64,000 nucleotides of DNA, taken from contig OX359196.1 in the NCBI GenBank assembly GCA_947172415.1, positions 2,048,501 through 2,112,500 of the forward strand, in the 5' to 3' direction. This document shows, piece by piece, positions 10,601 to 21,516 of this stretch. The position numbers and the translations under genes were made by a program. Below the pieces are notes generated by a model that was given only the letters and a program-made list of their open reading frames with translations, had not been told where the DNA came from and ran no database searches. Position 1 is the first letter of the stretch, and the number at the start of each line of letters is the position of its first letter. The DNA is from Chondrosia reniformis (lineage: Eukaryota > Porifera > Demospongiae > Chondrillida > Chondrillidae).

Positions 10601-12676
10601 GAGACTTTGATTATGTCTTAATTGTATAAAAGGGCCAGGTATTGGAAAATACTGACTCATAAATATGTGAATTGGGCATTTTCAGTGATTAAGTATATAA
10701 TTATGCAAATTTAAGAACTACGTATGATGTTTATGTACATACGTATATTTTAAAATAGATGGTGCCTGTTTGTTATGTGACTGAACTATGGCTTGCGTTC
10801 ATAGTATAATTAATATTGTAGAGGTTCATTGCCAAGTCTAATTGTAGTATATCATAGTTCTTGAGCTTATCAATGGCAAGTAATAATAAATGAATTATTA
10901 CAGAATGTTTTGGTCTTGTTTTATTTTTACTTACCATTGATAAGCTCCAGAACTTACATACTTACAGTATGTACGTATAATTTCCCATGCTGTAGTTCAT
11001 ATTTTCACTATGTAGCCATACTTGATTTACGATATTGACAGAATTATAAACTTTATCCTAATTCTAACAATAATGACAGTTTGATTATCACTTGTGACTT
11101 ATGTGTCTTTGGATAAGGATTTATTCTAACGGCATCAAACTTATCTTTTGAAAGGTGACCCTCCGGGTCGAAACATCTGACAATCAAGAGAGACAACAAA
11201 TCTGTGTCTTTAGTAGACACTCTAAAAGTCGAAAGATGATCCTTTCAAAGGTTGTATGCCTTAATTGTAATGGATTTCCATATTTGGGCAGGTTTAAGAG
11301 CCCTTCTGATGATGATTGCTTGTTATATGTTATAGCCCAACTGGCTTTATGTATTGGCACAGTTGCCCTGACAATGGGATGTATTATCTAATATTTTAAC
11401 TTAGTTTGTAGACTGCTGTAGTGTTACACTAGCAGAATGTGTTAAGTAATGTTTGGAATTCTAACATGTATCCTGTTGTATTGAAGACCTAGAAATGTTA
11501 TACTTTGGTAATTTCTTGAAGTTCCATTTATTATAATACTACTATAGAGATTGAAAATATAGAGGACTTTAAGATCCAAAGCCAATCTTAAAGCTTAGAT
11601 TATCATCATTAATAATTGATGCCTGGCATTATACTTACACAATACTACAGATGCTTAATGCAGTAATAATATCAGGGAGTACAGTAGTACTCCCTATGTA
11701 GGGATGACACGTTTATTTTCGTTTTCCCCATACATCAGTATAGGAGCAAAATCCCGAAATAGGCAAATCAACAAAACAAGGCTATGTATAGCTAAATATA
11801 CAATATACCTACTCTAAATAGACCTTCAAGGCAAGTGAATATGTCCCGCTGGCGAAATAATAAACTTCGAAAATTCCCATTTTCGTCTTCTTCATATTCT
11901 TCTTCTTCGCCAGCCATAACTAAAAAACTATATAAGCTTTTGGACTAATTGTTAAACGAAACTATTACAAATTTTCCGAGCTGTATTCTTTTGTAGAAGC
12001 AAGAGCGATAACGCTATTATTGAGTATGACGGTTTTCATGGCCCCAGAGTCAAGGCCTCAATAAATTCACCATTTTAATTACTTCATATTCAGTCGAAGA
12101 TTATGAAACCAAAATGGTTTTAATTATACAAATCGAATTCCTAGCTTATGCTCCATAAAAATTACAGAAACTAGAGAACAATAAAAATTTCTACACAAAA
12201 AGCACAGAAACAAGAAAGGGATGTTACACAGTGAGGCATTAGCTATGCATGAATCCTACAAGCAAGAGTGTTATATGATTCATGCATATATAGCTAATGC
12301 TTCACTTTGTAACATTCTTATCCTGTTTCTGTGCTTTTTGTGCCATCCCTACATCTTCACTATTTTTGTAGAAATTGTTTATTGTTCTCTACACTTATAG
12401 AGGTTATAGAACTGCTTTTAGTAAAGCGTATTATTATCCTTTTCCTGTAAGGTTCATTTCTGGATAATGTTTGACAGGTTTCTGTAGCTTAGCTTAAATA
12501 TTTTGAAGTTTGGAAGCACAGTGAGTTTCTTTCAAAGAAACAGACATACAAATTTCCTCAGATTCGATTTTGGTCATTTTGTATGTGCTTTGTGGATGCA
12601 TCTTGTTTACCTTCTATTCATTGCAATAGCTAAAGATTGGAAAGGAGGTCACAAGGAAGACCACTTTGAAGACTAA
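4685..12676 (+). CDS. MYND-type zinc-finger protein, 7 exons
   Basis: Exons are 4685-4889, 5173-5203, 6741-6795, 9322-9529, 9712-9883, 9949-9998 and 12630-12676. Phases agree at every junction and give a 255-residue protein. The C-terminal 50 residues form a MYND finger: CFFC, then CQKC, then YYCSKDC, then a terminal WKGGHKEDH. The last ligand is His rather than the usual Cys (H-x3-H instead of H-x3-C). MYND domains are known protein-protein interaction modules. The N-terminal 180 residues (IKRW-type helices, KEDVRG and FFGQPTERD segments) match nothing I recognise; no SET domain is seen, so it is not a SMYD enzyme. The N-terminal MGN could be a myristoylation signal if ATG 4685 is used; an in-frame ATG also lies at 4652. 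The last intron (2.6 kb) holds several foldback elements. The 5' end may be incomplete. Confidence 0.72.
5291..5440. repeat. Foldback element with hammerhead-like remnant
   Basis: Arms at about 5291-5335 and 5396-5440 are imperfect inverted repeats (both carry ttggttacaatttgag or its complement). The loop contains aagacctacaggttgaaac (5363-5381), which resembles the stem II plus GAAAC half of the hammerhead motifs seen elsewhere in this window. It lies in an intron of the MYND gene. Confidence 0.6.
5489..5979. mobile_element. Non-autonomous pogo/Tigger-like element
   Basis: The ends are inverted repeats beginning CAGTG (cagtgtaaactggttaac at the left; the complement of gttaaccagttttcactg at the right) and are flanked by TA on both sides, the known target duplication of the Tc1/mariner/pogo superfamily. 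Internally a short plus-strand stretch from about 5643 could be a remnant of the N-terminal DNA-binding region; no transposase is intact. It sits in an intron of the MYND gene. Confidence 0.7.
6135..6275. repeat. Degenerate tandem repeat
   Basis: Imperfect copies of a motif like gtacgcccgtagccgtagctg recur about every 36 bases. Intronic; no function inferred. Confidence 0.5.
8609..9060 (-). mobile_element. Penelope-like element fragment with inverted ends
   Basis: Nearly identical inverted ends of about 48 bases lie at 8611-8665 and 9007-9055 (shared core acacaattttatcaaatttg). Between them a minus-strand frame (8993-8802) encodes NNSIAFHV, HDIAWDQA, RLKRKIKEAMLIQ and INMDSG. This is the C-terminal part of the GIY-YIG endonuclease domain of Penelope-like retroelements; a fuller copy is at 34009. 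Just inside the left end the minus strand reads CTGATGAAGACC..GGGTTAAAA, a decayed hammerhead core of the type known in these elements. Truncated and certainly inactive; intronic in the MYND gene. Confidence 0.72.
10857..10955. repeat. Small foldback element
   Basis: Inverted arms with cttgagcttatcaatgg on the left and ccattgataagctcc on the right enclose about 30 A/T-rich bases. It has MITE-like form and lies in the last intron of the MYND gene. Confidence 0.6.
11140..11265 (+). repeat. Penelope-like 3' tail with partial hammerhead core
   Basis: The sequence gaccctccgggtcgaaac (11157-11174) forms a perfect 5 bp stem II followed by GAAAC; the 5' CUGANGA box is degraded. The downstream 80 bases resemble those after the hammerhead at 34503 and the tail at 16805 (tgtgtcttta, then aaaagtcgaaagatg). 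So the three are copies of one dispersed element end. Confidence 0.5.
11860..12395. mobile_element. Composite repeat with long terminal foldback
   Basis: From about 12173 to 12395 two arms of roughly 90 bases are inverted copies of each other (agagaacaataaaaatttct on one side; complement ending attgttctct on the other; both contain tgcatgaatc or its complement). The adjoining 11870-12130 stretch and parts of the arm recur in opposite orientation at 55423-55900, so the family is mobile. No coding capacity. Confidence 0.62.
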
Positions 12677-13410
12677 TGATATTTATTACTCTATTGCTTT
12701 GTTACATACACAATTTGCTAGTTTTATACACTCTCTCTTGCTGATGTACTGATTTTACGTATATTATTATTATTATTTTATTGTAATTTATATTATTACA
12801 TTGGTGTAGTTTAGGGCTACTTAGTGGAGAACATGCAAATTCGTTGTTTCTATAAGGTAGTAATGAAACCTGTAAGTTAATTACTTTCCTCGTGACTGAT
12901 CTGTTGCATAAAATGACAATTATGTCACAGTCTATATCAAAGTCACACACATTCAGCACTACATTGTTTATTTCTTATACTATGAAGTAGATTGAATGGT
13001 CTGTGCCTTGTCATACATCAATACTGTAACATACATGTTTCGAAGAAAATTGAAAGCCAGTTGTAACTAGTGGCAGCCAAAAAGCTTATTATTATTATAG
13101 TATAGGAAGGAGAACTACTACATACTTGTACATTCATCAGGATCATGTCCTGTAAGGTTGCCAACTTGGCTATATGTTCCTTCAATGGAAGACAATTCTG
13201 ATTAGCACTCTTTATCTTACTGTTCTATGTGCCTTTTGAAAGAAGTCTATAAATTGAATATATCGAGATAAATAAAAAAATTACATTACATTATATTGAT
13301 CGATCACAAAGGCATATATATATTGCATGCAAATCGTCGTAAAGTATATATGCAAGGAATCAAGGTGAAATAAATAGTGAACGTACGCGTTGCGTTTGCT
13401 GATTTTGACG
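12677..13410. other. Intergenic region
   Basis: Separates the MYND gene from the first polytopic membrane-protein gene. It holds the conserved block at 12866-12931 and A/T-rich simple sequence (attattattatt near 12763). No gene seen. Confidence 0.6.
12866..12931. promoter_or_regulatory. Upstream block shared by the two tandem membrane-protein genes, copy 1
   Basis: This 66-base block differs at only 3 positions from 16532-16597, although surrounding non-coding sequence is not alignable. The copies lie 480-680 bases upstream of the ATGs at 13411 and 17272. It may be a retained cis-regulatory element or a small dispersed repeat; only the similarity is seen. Confidence 0.45.
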
Positions 13411-15715
13411 ATGGAATCGAACAAATACAAGTATTTGAGTATTTCTAGTGGTGTAATTTCGTTAATCCTCTTCACCTACACTGTGCTATCAAGTAAGACG
13501 CATGTGACAAGATGAGTTAAATGTCGTAGCGGCTTCTATTCATAATGTACATGTAGGTGTAGACTATGACCATACCAACAGAGCTACAATCATTGCACAT
13601 TTTGACCCAGCAATAAGCATACAAGTATTGATTCAGAAGTTTTCCTCCGCTTACATGCAACTAATGTATATAAAGACCTCACCCGATTTGACAAAAATTG
13701 CGGGCCACCCTGGGCGATTTTGTTCTAAGGCCTCTCCTTCTGAAGTATCTAGAACAATTTATGTTTCTTAACCTCATTGCAAGGCTTATACAAATGTATA
13801 TACATATGAATACGAAATTTGATGCATGAGCTTTAATTAATTGACTTTCGGTTAGTACCGTGCTGTTATATAATTTCATAGGAGTTATAGGACAATTGCA
13901 CTCACATATTTGGACATGTTATAGTTATAAGTATATGAATGAGTTTAATTCAACAAAAGGAGGGGAGATATTTCAGTATTCATTTGCAATTGTAGCTATA
14001 TACCATGATAAAATTAAACATTACTCCCCCCCCGTCCCTATAATTTGAGATATATAATAATTACATGTGTAAGCACAGTTTGTGTGCATGGAACTTTGGT
14101 TTTGGGTACATATTGTTTGTAAATATATTTATGTATATATAACTATATAGATCTGTATCTCTTATGTAGTGTTTACAGTACTTTATTTACTGGCAACCAA
14201 AGATAAAGCCTATGACACCACAAGCTTTTTTTTATTTGTTGGCTCATGCGGAGCTTTAGCCATACTTCCATTCACCCTAACACTGTTCATTTGGTCTCTG
14301 AGTATTATTTATAATGGCTACATCAATACCTTGCCAGAACATCCTAATTACAGTAGTACTTCAACACAAAGTGTTGATTTAGAGCATAACATAGAAGCTA
14401 GCAAAAATACCAAACACTTGTTTCAAAATGGCAACCAAACTAATTATCCTACAGAAAGGGTCTTAAAAACCTCCTATTATGAGGAAAGTCTGCAAACAAT
14501 GAACAAAAGAAAAATTCAAAAGCTCAATTGGAAAATTAATATTATTTCCTTTGTTAGCTTCTTCATTCTTGCGGCTGCTGTTGAAATATGTAAGAATTTT
14601 GTATAATAAAATACAGTTATCTATATATAGCTTCAATGTGTCCATTTTGATGTTTGAATGTAGTGCTATGGACTATATTATTTTCAAGTCAAGGTGCAGC
14701 CAGTAACAGAATTGTCTACAATGCTATTCAGCTGTCCGGTTTTGCCTTTTCTTTCATGTTTGTGCTTAGTGTAGCAATATTTCTATTTGTATTAGCTTAC
14801 ACAAGTGGAGGGGAACTACCTTACCCATTGCTCTTGTCTTACTGCTTCCCAATTTCAAGAGTGGTCAGCACAGATCCTAAGAGTCTATCTGGACAGAAGA
14901 GAAGATATTGGGTCTTATCAGAAAGATTCTACTGCAAAATCAATACACCAAAGGGCGACCCTAAGCAACTCCGATACCACTTGGACAGAACCATTACCAC
15001 TTGGTTGATTACAATCATTGCAATTATTACCACTTCCTTCTCAATTCTTTTCTTTATAGAAACATTTCTGATACAGGAAAGTGTAGTTTACATTCCTATT
15101 AATTTTGTAGCTTGTATAGCTAAGTTGTGCATAGATGAAGACAATGTTGTACATTCATTGTTTCAAAACTGTACTCTTATGCCAGAAATTTCATTTAATA
15201 GCAGCATCCACGAGCTCACCTGCATCAGATACTACTCACCTCAGGAACTTACCCTTCAAAATTTTCTTTCCTCAGCAGTTAAAGCCATTGTGTGGTATAT
15301 AGCAGTCATTTCTTCCTTCAAGGTCGTCATGACAATTCAAGGTGTTATACTGACACTTTTTGATTACAGATACTCTAAGGTTATAGGTGGTACCGTCATA
15401 CTCACTGCAATGTTTTTTGGGTTATTACTCACGATACAAGTGATCCTTGAAAACAAGCTTACTTTTGATTTTTTTCAATATCTGATAATAATAACATACT
15501 TAAACACCGTTGGAATGATAACATTTATGGGAAAACTGGTAGTGGTAATACCTGAAGTGGAAAAATCAAGTGCTACCATGATCATTTCATTGAAACACTA
15601 TTTAAGGAAAAAGAAAAAAGGAGGTACCAAAGATGTCTGTCCAATATCTTTAGCATTAGCTCGTGAAGAAAATGATGGATCTAACAATTTACCAAAAAAG
15701 GAAACTCAAGTATAA
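13411..15715 (+). CDS. Polytopic membrane protein, tandem copy 1 (3 exons)
   Basis: Exons 13411-13492, 14170-14589 and 14664-15715 join with phase-1 junctions and encode 517 residues. Exon 1 encodes the initiating ATG and a first hydrophobic helix (GVISLILFTYTVLS). Exon 2 adds a long hydrophobic hairpin (ILPFTLTLFIWSLSII), a polar region and another helix. Exon 3 carries about five more helices and the conserved GGELPYPLLLSY motif. A polar extramembrane loop has four Cys (CIAKLC, NCT, LTC) and N-glycosylation sequons NCT and NSS. The tail is Lys-rich and ends KKETQV. I do not recognise the family; about eight helices suggest a receptor- or transporter-like protein at the cell surface, but that is an inference from topology. 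It is the tandem paralogue of the gene at 17272, with all intron positions shared. Confidence 0.85.
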
Positions 15716-16531
15716 TGTATGTATTTGATCGATATATTCTGCAGGCAATACCTGTATTATACTTTTGTGTATATACATGTTACATCGCATATATATATAT
15801 GTGAATTTTGCAAAATTAATGGATAATAGTTTTAGAATGCAATTTAACTATAGTTCATGTACGTACTGCTTTCTAGTCAAATGCATACATGTATATATAT
15901 ATATATATACATAATCATAACACTAATTATATAAAATTAAATAGCAAGTAATCTGATAGTTTTAATTTATTTTAGTCAATATAGCTAGTCAAAAATATAT
16001 AGTCAATATCACTATATTTCAGATGTGAAGGGAAGTGCATGTATAACTGTATATAAACCTATCTGACTGAGTATATATGATAGGAATTGAAGATTATTAA
16101 TAAAAGAATGAATTAATGCAAAGAGATAGGTCTCAAGGAAGATTACTGGGAAGAATATACCATTATATATATTTTTGGCAAGTATATATTCTCATTCCAA
16201 TGTCATTCATGTAAAGTTTACGGGTACCTGTTAATTGTGTGGATTCTTCTTGCTATATCTCACAGAAATTCAACTATTAATATATAAGTGTGCATGTTTC
16301 AAACTTGATGATCCTCTAAAGAATTACTGTTACATGTGTAATAATACCTAAAATATTTTATTTTAATATAATTTGGAGCCTACATACTCTAGTGACAAAC
16401 GTAATGCATGTGTTTGGCTATATACCGATATGCTCTGGTAAATATATATATATATATATATAACAGTTTCCTGAATTTCAATGAGGCTTATATATACGTA
16501 TAGTAAACTTGTTATGCATTGGATAGAGAAT

Positions 16532-16597
16532 AAACCTGTAAGTTAATTACTTTCCTCATGACTGATCTGTTGCATAAAGTGACAATTATATCACAGT
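16532..16597. promoter_or_regulatory. Upstream block shared by the two tandem membrane-protein genes, copy 2
   Basis: Second copy of the 66-base block described at 12866, with 3 substitutions. It lies upstream of the ATG at 17272, in the same orientation relative to its gene. Confidence 0.45.
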
Positions 16598-16804
16598 ATG
16601 CACATCAAAGTTGTAGCTGCATTACCTCGTTTCGTCAGTGTTATAATACAAGTTGCCAAATGTTGTAGTATATTTATACCATGCATGTAACTTCTATAAA
16701 CCAAAGTTACGCATCTGCATGTACATGTATATATGAGCATGTAATATATATATATTATTATAATTATTATTATATATACGTTTTCTTATATATATATATA
16801 TATA

Positions 16805-16915
16805 TATATAAGAAAACAGTCAGGGTTGAAACATCCAACAAAAGAATTATATATCAACCATTGTAACTGTGTCTTTAGAAGTTCAAAAATTCAAAAGATG
16901 AACCATACAAAGATA
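16805..16915 (+). repeat. Penelope-like 3' tail remnant
   Basis: The sequence cagggttgaaacatcc followed by tgtgtctttagaag and caaaagatgaaccat parallels the sequence after the hammerhead core at 34503. The CUGANGA half is lost in the flanking TA run. Confidence 0.5.
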
Positions 16916-17271
16916 TTAAAGTTGTTTATATAGTTATATATAATTCCCTATATAGTTTACTTGTATAACATGCCTGAAGTATATATATATATATATACAA
17001 GTGTGGCTGTATATCCCTGTGCTCTTTATATGCATGTCTTCTTAATAAACCCGTACATATATAACGTAATATATAAACATTTAAGGCTTAAATCTCTAGG
17101 ATAATTAATTGTTTTGTAACCGTTGCATGTGTTTATTGAATAGTCCCGCGCGTATATATAAACAGTGGCGCCTGTGAGCGTATATACAACAGCACTATAA
17201 ATCTATGTTGTCGGTATCGGAGTCTTAAGTCTGGTTAAAGAAATAATAGTGAATGCTGATTCTGGCGACCG

Positions 17272-20200
17272 ATGGAGTCGAACAAGTACAAGTATTTGAG
17301 TATTTTAAGTGGTGTAATTTCACTTATCCTCTGCATCTGCTCGGTAGTGTCAAGTAAGACGCATGTAACCATATAGCTGATGTATACAAATGGGGCACAT
17401 CGAGGAGTGCACTATAATTGTTCAACTCATTCGTTACAAATACGTGCATATAAGGATCTACATGCAATTTTGGTATACAAAACTTAAGTTAAGGAGATCG
17501 ATGCATGCATCTAGATCTACATAGACTAGTAGAGTATATTGAAGGTTTGATCGTGATCCATGGCTACTGTAAAAACGAACGCGTATGCATACACCTGCAA
17601 TTAATTCTCTTGGTCATTTAATCAATTGTAATTTACAGGAAGTGTGTGTATCTATATATGCTATATGACAGAAGCGTATATACTCACAGCAATTTTGATT
17701 TCTCTGGCTCCTCAATTATATACTAGGCAATCCTACAATATCACTACCTGAGTATATATATATATTTAATTATATTTATTTATATTATTTATATTAGATT
17801 ACCTTTTTTTTTTAGTATATTGTAACTTGCACTGTATATATTTATATTTCTCACACTCCTTAAACTGAGTCCTCAATTTATGGACCAAATGCAATTCTTA
17901 ACATTATAATCTATATAGTACTTGGCTTTGTTCGCATATATATAAACTGGCTGAGTCGTTATGTGTATGTAGTAAGAACAAGCTGTATAGGTAGCGTACT
18001 TTTTCTTGAAGTATTACTGATTATTTTGTAAATGTACATACATGGTTTTGGAATTCTGATTACCTCGACTAATTGGTATGTTCAATCCATTCGTTTCAAT
18101 ACTATTAGGCTTCATGTACATTTGTCAAATACTGTAAAACCAAAAGAGATCTAGACATAGAGTCATAGTATAATATAAGATCCATGCTCCTTGAGTGATG
18201 TAAGTACATGCATGACTTAAGTACATGCATAAAATGGAAACAGTGGCTTGCGTGTTAGCATTAACTACTATCGGCTATTTCTAATTGGGACTAGTAAATG
18301 TAATAAATATAGATGATACTGTATATGAATATATGTTTGTTAAAGCAGTTAAAGATATACATATGTAATAGAAGGCAAAAATATATGTCTTAAACTCTTT
18401 TACATCTTTCCCATTTATATATGTATCGGCTATAATAATATGTTAAATTACAGTGCTAAATGTATAAGTAAATGTCTATATAATTTATGTCTCTTTGTTT
18501 TTCTGTATATATTTCACCCTGTCTGAATGACATTGTACATTTCCCTATACATGTATATGTATAATTTTAAATAGTCCTCTCTTTATTCTATATGCAGTGA
18601 TTACAGTTATTCATCTAATACATACCAACGATAAGTCATATGACTCTCTCAACCTTTTTCTACTCCTTGGATCAGGTATATTCTTGGCCATTCTACCATT
18701 TACTTTGACATTGTTCATTTGGACATTGAGTATCCTCTACAAAGGATACGTCAGTAACTTAGCAGAGCATCAAATTTATAATATTTCAAAACAGATTGAC
18801 TTGGAAAATGATATAGAAGCTAACAAAAACATCACTCATTTAATGCTGAATGGCAACCAAACTGATTATTCTACAGGAGGGTTTTCAAGAGTTTCTTTCT
18901 TTGAGGAAAATCTTCAAATTATCAACAAAATAAAGTTTCAGGAGCTAAATTGGAGAGTTGCTTTAGTTACTTTCTTTGGCTTCCTTGTATTATCAGTTGC
19001 TATTATAATATGTAAGTATATATATTACCTTGTACATTTGTAAAAAAAGTATGTAAAAAATGTAAATATATATATTTGTACCTTAAATGCAAAAGGCTTT
19101 ACTAAAATATAGACTGTGAAATGCACCCTGACCTGCCATGAAGTGCAGCCATATTGTAAAGATTTTCAGTATAAATAATATGTATACTGTTTCCTGTACA
19201 TGCTACTGGCTCTTCCGCAAAGTTTATCACTCACAATCATTTTTGCATTTAAGGTATATCATACAATTGATATATTATATAGAGATTACATTTTCTAATT
19301 TTGTGTTTATATAGTGCAATGGACTATATTAATTTCAACTCTAGATTCAATTGCAACCAGCAATAAAATCAGCCTTGTTGTTATTCAGGTGTCTGGTTCT
19401 GGCTTTTCTTTTGCAATTGTACTCAGCATAACAATATTTCTATTTGTATTAGCCTATGCAAGTGGAGGGGAACTCCCTTACCCATTGCTGTTGTCTTATG
19501 TTTTTCCAATTACGAGTGTAATCAGCACTGATGGTGTAGAGAACATTTCTGGACAGAAGAGAAGATATTGGGTCTTATCGGAAAGATTCTACTGCAAAAT
19601 CAATACACCAAAGGGCGACCCTAAGCAACTCCGATACCACTTGGACAGAACCATTACCACTTGGTTGATTACAATCATTGCGATTATTACCACTTCCTTC
19701 TCAATTCTTTTCTTTATAGAGTGGTTTTTAATAGAGGAAAGTGCACTTAACATTCCTATTCCTTTTACAGCTTGTAAAGCCAAGCTGTGTTTCGATGAAG
19801 ACAATACTGTATATTCGTTGCTACAAAACTGTACTCTTATACCAGAAATTCCATTTAATAGCAGCATCCACGAGCTCACCTGCATCAGATACTACTCACT
19901 TAAAGAGCTTACTATAACAAACTTTCTTTTTGCAGCAATTAATGCTATTGTGTGGTACTTGGCAGTCATTGCCTTTTTTAAAGTCACTATGACTATACAA
20001 GGTGTCGCACTGACACTCTTCCATTACAGATATTTTAAGGTTACTGGTGGTACCGTCATACTCACTGGATGCTTATTTGGGTTGTTAATCATGATACAAA
20101 GTATCATTGAAAGTGAGATTAACTTTGATTTATTTCAATATCTGATAGTGATGATATATTTAATCATAGTTGGAATGATAACATTTATGGGAAAATTAGT

Positions 20201-20381
20201 GGCAGTGTTTCCTGAAGTAGAAAGATCAAGTGCCATCGTTGTTTCGCTGAAACAATATTTTAGGGATAAGCATAGGTTAGGTAATAAAGATAACGACTAT
20301 CCTGCTTCTTCATTATACTGTGATGAGACTAATCGTAATGGACTTAACATTAAATCACCAATAAAGGAAACTCAAGTGTGA
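17272..20381 (+). CDS. Polytopic membrane protein, tandem copy 2 (3 exons)
   Basis: Exons 17272-17353, 18598-19011 and 19315-20381 (phase-1 junctions) encode 520 residues. The layout is the same as in the gene at 13411: exon 1 starts MESNKYKYLSILSG, exon 2 carries the ILPFTLTLFIW hairpin, and exon 3 the GGELPYPLLLSY motif, the four-Cys loop with NCT and NSS sequons, five helices and a terminus ending KETQV. Two stretches of exon 3 (19548-19720 and 19828-19899) are almost identical in DNA to copy 1, while the rest of the coding sequence is clearly diverged, which points to gene conversion. Introns are 1.2 kb and 0.3 kb and contain no recognised gene. Family unknown, but the intact frame and conserved features argue that both copies are functional. 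Confidence 0.86.
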
Positions 20382-21516
20382 AGTAATAAAGTTTAAATTG
20401 CCTATACTATTATGTGGCCGGTGTATTATGTTTGATTTGAACATTTTTTCTCTTTTTTGCTTATTTGGCATATTTATATTTTTATAATATGATTCAATTA
20501 TAACACCTATAGATGCTGTTAAACACTATAACACTGCATGTATTGTGCAGCACTCTATTGGTTCACTTGATAGTAATGCATGTATATAAAAGAAATGTAT
20601 TTACGTACAAAATAGTTAGCTGCATTATATACATAATCTCATATTCCTTCATATATCAAAAAGATGGGATCATAGTCTAGAATGTTTTTATCAAGTGTGT
20701 AAAATTAGGACACTACCATTTTAATTTATATATATCACCTGGCTGTGTGTCTGTGCCTCTGGTAGTGTGTGTATACGAGCTTTCTTATACACCATAAAAG
20801 GCCAGTTGCTGCTAGTGTTGTTTCTAGCGATGGTATCACAAATAAGATTGTACAAGTCTTTCTGATGGTGTAGTTTTTTACATATTCTTCCTCTGCAGGT
20901 AAGAAGTCTGTATATAATATTATAGTCTATGTACATAATACCATGATGGCAATGCTAATAATATAGAATAATTTATCTTCTAACTGCAGTGTTAATTTTT
21001 GACAGGATTGAAATGTCCTATTAAAATTCTGCCCATATGATATTTTTACATAACATCAGCCGTTAATTGATAACTGATTCCAGAGCTCATAACATGAAAT
21101 AAATTCTGTAGCTGTACATGTGGCATACAACAAGCAAGCCTCTTTTTGGATGGTTCAACTATAGACTTTTTGGAAGTCTGTAGATGTAATCGTCTAGATC
21201 TTTCATGAGACATTTTAAACCTTGGGCTTTATTTTCGTACTACATAATACATATATGAAGTATGTTTATTTGCTGAAATAAATTTAGAATTCATAACTCA
21301 CTTGTGGTTACCAGAAAGATAACTTTAAAAATAATGGATGAAATGGGTATACATGAAATCAAGACAAAATACATAATTGCTCTCACAATATAATAGTAAA
21401 TTTCCAATTACGTGTTACAGGTTTTCAAGAAAATTAAGTAAACTTACAAAGTAGAAATGATACTACACAATCTCTTTACATTTACCTTGACATGTACGTA
21501 CAATGAATCCAATTTA
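20382..21516. other. Intergenic region, converging 3' ends
   Basis: Lies between the stop codons of the plus-strand membrane-protein gene and the minus-strand Rab gene. Low-complexity A/T-rich sequence; no gene, tRNA or strong repeat seen. Confidence 0.6.

Larger units (their letters stand above)
15716..17271. other. Intergenic region between tandem copies
   Basis: A/T-rich with several (TA)n runs (15893-15910, 16441-16462, 16740-16810, 16980-16997). It contains the conserved block at 16532-16597 and a Penelope-like tail at 16805-16915. No gene seen. Confidence 0.6.

Noticed and set aside
13135-13165. Minus-strand CTGATGAATG as a hammerhead box
   Set aside because: No GAAAC or stem II follows.
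19589-19885. 98-residue minus-strand frame inside the second membrane-protein gene
   Set aside because: Shadow of a strongly coding exon; no independent features.
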